DNA of 64,000 nucleotides from Candidatus Poribacteria bacterium (lineage in GTDB: Bacteria; Poribacteria; WGA-4E; WGA-3G): assembly GCA_022827625.1 (NCBI GenBank), contig JAJEIE010000018.1:207787-271786 (forward strand), in the 5' to 3' direction. The position numbers and the translations under genes were made by a program. This document shows, in pieces, positions 61,313-64,000 of the stretch. Position 1 is the first letter of the stretch; each line of letters opens with the position of its first letter. The notes under the pieces were generated by a model. It worked only from the letters and a program-made list of their open reading frames with translations. It had not been told where the DNA came from and made no database searches.

Positions 61313-62240
61313 CTAATTTCTGTATCAATGCGTTATTCATTCGTTCCCGAATTTCTTTTATTTTTTCGTCCGTCCAATTGTAGAAACCTTCTCCCGATTT
61401 CACGCCGAGTTTGTCAGACGCAACCATTTGTCGGAGGAGCGGGTTGATGTCAGAGGAACTGTTAAGGTCTTTGTAAAGTTCTTCAAAGGCAGCAAGCACC
61501 AAGTCCCATCCTGCGAGTTCAAAGACCTCAAAAGGACCGGCGACACTGAGCCGTCGTCCGAAACTGTTCCGTACAACGAGATCAACGGTTTCTGCGCTGG
61601 CGATACCTTGTTCTACGATAGCGAATGCTTCCCGAATCAGAGCGGCTTGCAGCCGCGGTCCAACGAAACCGGGGACCTCTTTTTCAATGATCGCAGGCGT
61701 TTTACCGATAGTTGTCAGGAGTTCAAACGTTACTTTAACCGTTTCATCAGAGGTATCGGGGCTACGGATGAGTTCGACCAGCGGGATCAGGTACGGTGGA
61801 TTGAAATAGTGGGTGTTGAGTATCTTATCCTTGCGTCTTGCATTTACACCGATTTGGCTCGGCATTAGCGCCGTGGTGTTGCTTGCCAGGATCGCGTGCG
61901 GTGGACAGATTGCGTCTAATTTCTCAAACACCTCCTGTTTTAACGGTAAGTTCTCGGTGACGGCTTCCACGACGAAGTCTGCGTTTTCCGCGACGGCTTC
62001 GAGTGCTGTGTCGGTCTGAATGCGCGCCAACGTTGCGGGGATGCTCTCCGGTTCGATAATGTCGTTTTCCGCAAGCACGTTGAGGTTTTTCGCAATCTGC
62101 GTGCGTCCCGTTTGGAGTTGTGCCTCGGTGACATCCTGCAAACGGACGTGATACCCTGCGTTTGCGAATTCTTGCGCGATACCGTGTCCCATCAATCCCG
62201 CGCCGATAACTGCGATTTGCGCGATTCCATCAGTTGCCAT
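61278..62240 (-). CDS. 3-hydroxyacyl-CoA dehydrogenase
   Basis: 320 aa from ATG 62240, with AGGAG 5 bp upstream. The NAD site is GAGLMGHGIAQEFANAG. The catalytic Ser/His region is SNTTALMPSQIG and THYFNPPYLIPLVELI; the C-terminal half has VPGFVGPRLQAAL. It oxidises 3-hydroxybutyryl-CoA-like substrates. The last residues (LADRKPQTANRD) and the stop are encoded by GCGGTTTGCGG repeats. The start overlaps the rsmI stop region by 11 bp. Confidence 0.9.
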   Translation of the reverse strand: MATDGIAQIAVIGAGLMGHGIAQEFANAGYHVRLQDVTEAQLQTGRTQIAKNLNVLAENDIIEPESIPATLARIQTDTALEAVAENADFVVEAVTENLPLKQEVFEKLDAICPPHAILASNTTALMPSQIGVNARRKDKILNTHYFNPPYLIPLVELIRSPDTSDETVKVTFELLTTIGKTPAIIEKEVPGFVGPRLQAALIREAFAIVEQGIASAETVDLVVRNSFGRRLSVAGPFEVFELAGWDLVLAAFEELYKDLNSSSDINPLLRQMVASDKLGVKSGEGFYNWTDEKIKEIRERMNNALIQKLADRKPQTANRD

Positions 62241-62931
62241 TTTTTCTCCTTCTACCGGCAATAACGATTGTAAATTCTCCCCGCGGCTCAGTGCTACGGA
62301 ATTTCTCAAGGGCTTCGCTGACGTTCCCGCGGAAGATCTCTTCAAACCGTTTTGTTAGCTCACGGGTTACGACGATGTCGCGTTCGCCGAGGACTTCAAG
62401 AACATCTTCAAGGAAACGACGGAGCCGATGCGGGGATTCAAAAAGGATTAACGTTCTTTCTTCGTCAGCGAATACACTTAATTGACGTTTTCTCTTTCCT
62501 GATTTTGGGGAGAGAAACCCTTCAAAGGTGAAGTTGTGGAGCGGTAGACCCGAAACGGATGCCGCTGTAACGACTGCTGATGCCCCTGGAATCGGAACAA
62601 TCGGGATTTCTGCGGCGATGCACCTACGTAGGAGTGGATACCCTGGGTCTGAAATGATAGGCGTGCCGGCATCTGAAACAAGAGCAATCGTCTCGCCTGT
62701 CTGTAGACGTTCAATCAGTTTCTCGGATTTCGATTGTTCGTTGCCTTCAAAGTAGCTTGTCAGCGGTGTTTGGATGTCGTAGTGCGTGAGCAGGCGGCGG
62801 GTTTGGCGGGTGTCCTCAGCAGCGATGAGATCTACCTCTTTGAGGGTGCGGAGTGCGCGGAGGGTGATGTCTTCTAAGTTCCCGATGGGGGTGCTAACGA
62901 GGTAGAGGGTGCCAGGTGATGTATGTTGCAT
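62230..62931 (-). CDS. rsmI: 16S rRNA (cytidine1402-2'-O)-methyltransferase
   Basis: A 233-aa tetrapyrrole-methylase-fold RNA methyltransferase. The N-terminal GTLYLVSTPIGNLEDIT, LIAAEDTRQTRRLL, ALVSDAGTPIISDPG and PIPGASA are the RsmI signature. It is shorter than E. coli RsmI at the C-terminus. It methylates the decoding site of the small ribosomal subunit. First gene of an operon with the hydroxyacyl-CoA dehydrogenase. Confidence 0.95.
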   Translation of the reverse strand: MQHTSPGTLYLVSTPIGNLEDITLRALRTLKEVDLIAAEDTRQTRRLLTHYDIQTPLTSYFEGNEQSKSEKLIERLQTGETIALVSDAGTPIISDPGYPLLRRCIAAEIPIVPIPGASAVVTAASVSGLPLHNFTFEGFLSPKSGKRKRQLSVFADEERTLILFESPHRLRRFLEDVLEVLGERDIVVTRELTKRFEEIFRGNVSEALEKFRSTEPRGEFTIVIAGRRRKNGN

Positions 62932-63017
62932 TTATCCATTAGGATAGCAGCAACTGACTATAGATGTCAAGTGATTTCTCCTTGCGATGTTGTAATTTTC
63001 ATGCTAAATTGTTGGTG

Positions 63018-63851
63018 ATGCGAACGATCTACGCTATTCTATGTCTCCTTTGGTTGATTCCTGTGGGAGGGGTTTGTGATCCCGAGTCGATAAAAACGGA
63101 TGGACAGATAGAATTTCCGTTTGAATCCGCTCGTCCCCTCTATGTCGGTGCGCGGGCTTTAGGGATGGGCAACGCCTTCACTGCTGTCGCCGATGATGCG
63201 ACTGCGGGTTTCTGGAATCCTGCCGGTCTCATTCAGTGGCAAGGCGTACAACTCTTTGGTGTCAACAAGTTTCACAACCGAGAGGATTACCGATTTGACC
63301 CGAAAGGGATCGGCTATAGTTACCGAGGCTATAGCCTTTTTTGGGGCAACAAAATCGCTCTCGGTGTTGACAGCGGTGTTCCTGATTTCAACTATTACGG
63401 GGTTGCACGTCAACTCGGTGCTTATGCCGCTGCAGGATTAAGCCTCAAATTTAAACGGAGACATCCGTCCGATGTCTATCAGTTCTTCGGCTACCAGACG
63501 GCTTACGATCTCGGTGTGCTTTTCAAACCGCGCCCGTATCTTAAGTTTGGGTGTCTCGTTCAGAATCTGGAGGGTTACGGTATCCAATGGATAACCCTCG
63601 GCACCGCCTATCGCTACGCTGCGTTTCAATTCTCGGCAGATGTGGCAATTTCTACCGAAGGGGAAACGCCGGAGTTATATATCGGAACGGAGTGGCATCC
63701 GTTCCGTGTGCTTCCCATCCGATTCGGCGTTTCAAACGGCGCATTGACAGTCGGCATGGGAATTAAATGGAAAGGGGTCGGCATCAACTATGCTCGGATT
63801 TTTGAAGAGGGGTTTGCCTCGGATTTTATTTCCGCCGCACTCCGATTTTAA
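63018..63851 (+). CDS. Outer-membrane beta-barrel protein, UPF0164/PorV-like
   Basis: 277 aa from ATG 63018; an in-frame upstream start at 62964 would precede the signal peptide. A signal peptide ends near GGVC. ARALGMGNAFTAVADDATAGFWNPAGL is the hallmark of FadL/UPF0164/PorV-type barrels. Repeated amphipathic strands follow and the protein ends SAALRF with a terminal Phe. It may be a porin or a shuttle for secreted proteins; PorV plays the latter role in type IX secretion. No type IX genes are nearby. Confidence 0.78.
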   Translation: MRTIYAILCLLWLIPVGGVCDPESIKTDGQIEFPFESARPLYVGARALGMGNAFTAVADDATAGFWNPAGLIQWQGVQLFGVNKFHNREDYRFDPKGIGYSYRGYSLFWGNKIALGVDSGVPDFNYYGVARQLGAYAAAGLSLKFKRRHPSDVYQFFGYQTAYDLGVLFKPRPYLKFGCLVQNLEGYGIQWITLGTAYRYAAFQFSADVAISTEGETPELYIGTEWHPFRVLPIRFGVSNGALTVGMGIKWKGVGINYARIFEEGFASDFISAALRF

Positions 63852-63854
63852 AGG

Positions 63855-64000
63855 TTATACCAAAGGGTCGCTCTTAGCATCGGGTGCTTGGTGTTTCTGA
63901 AGGGCTGCATCCTTATACGCAGCAACCAACTCATTTTCAAAGTCAATCCAGACTTGGTGTTTCCGCCAACGCGAGACCGTCGAATCCGTGACCTTGAAGT
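63855..64000 (-). CDS. HTH-type protein, truncated by the window edge
   Basis: Reads in from the right edge on the minus strand and stops at TAA (63855-63857), leaving 47 codons. VTDSTVSRWRKHQVW is a helix-turn-helix recognition helix similar to those of terminase-small-subunit or transposase-type DNA-binding domains. The tail LVAAYKDAALQKHQ is helical. The remainder lies outside. Confidence 0.55.
   Translation of the reverse strand, partial: FKVTDSTVSRWRKHQVWIDFENELVAAYKDAALQKHQAPDAKSDPLV

Noticed and set aside
1..64000. Search for tRNA, rRNA, tmRNA and riboswitch structures
   Set aside because: No cloverleaf-like or conserved RNA motif was recognised by eye on either strand; absence is not proven.

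Overview
The window reads as a chromosomal segment of a Gram-negative-type bacterium with moderate GC and very repeat-rich intergenic DNA. The gene content (four phytanoyl-CoA-dioxygenase-like proteins, lamin-tail and LamG secreted proteins, HEAT-repeat proteins, Gfo/Idh/MocA oxidoreductases, enolase-superfamily and sugar-acid enzymes, many short coiled-coil membrane proteins) is what I associate with Candidatus Poribacteria and relatives. That placement is inference from gene content; no rRNA, tRNA or CRISPR array was seen.

Layout. 1-7.7 kb: a truncated PIN-like toxin-type gene, a 2-hydroxyacid dehydrogenase/PhyH-HEAT operon, and an XPB helicase followed by a Bax1-type (DUF790) nuclease. 7.7-14.5 kb: a large lamin-tail secreted protein with its own promoter and terminator, then a repeat-rich patch of small genes (Rpn-like C-terminal fragments, a signal-peptide/coiled-coil/membrane protein, a TPR lipoprotein, two tiny membrane proteins). 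14.5-20.5 kb: aminoglycoside/homoserine-kinase-like kinase, ABC-F ATPase, a MarR regulator fused to a ferritin-like helical domain behind a consensus promoter and palindrome, an ECF sigma factor, ftsY. 21-31.4 kb: cytochrome P460 plus diheme beta-barrel, then alpha-2-macroglobulin and pbpC. 31.4-41.9 kb: secreted LamG and related proteins, DUF423, an EF-G-like GTPase, and a pseudopilin/enolase/LamG/aldehyde dehydrogenase cluster. 42-46.2 kb: UPF0261, PhyH, PhyH-Nudix and GNAT genes. 46.4-52.5 kb: amidohydrolase, then a cysteine set (cysK, cysH, CysO, Mec) and a large membrane protein. 52.6-64 kb: Gfo/Idh oxidoreductases, HEAT/zinc-ribbon protein, a radical-SAM/PhyH/PCP_red operon, membrane proteins, 3-hydroxyacyl-CoA dehydrogenase, rsmI, an outer-membrane protein and a truncated HTH gene.

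Three things stand out. (1) Five otherwise unrelated exported proteins end in the same short tag (K-L-[TA]-T-[TR]-W-[GA]-x-[LM]-K), a candidate undescribed C-terminal sorting signal. (2) The operon at 54.9-57.4 kb pairs a radical-SAM/SPASM enzyme carrying a PCP_red domain with a dioxygenase and a small protein that carries a second PCP_red-like domain; that small gene has an in-frame TGA followed by 23 sensible codons and a hairpin. (3) Several families of intergenic repeats have entered coding sequence: in frame inside the alpha-2-macroglobulin gene and three times inside pbpC, and as the stop codon of several other genes. Hairpins inside one family vary in sequence but keep their pairing.
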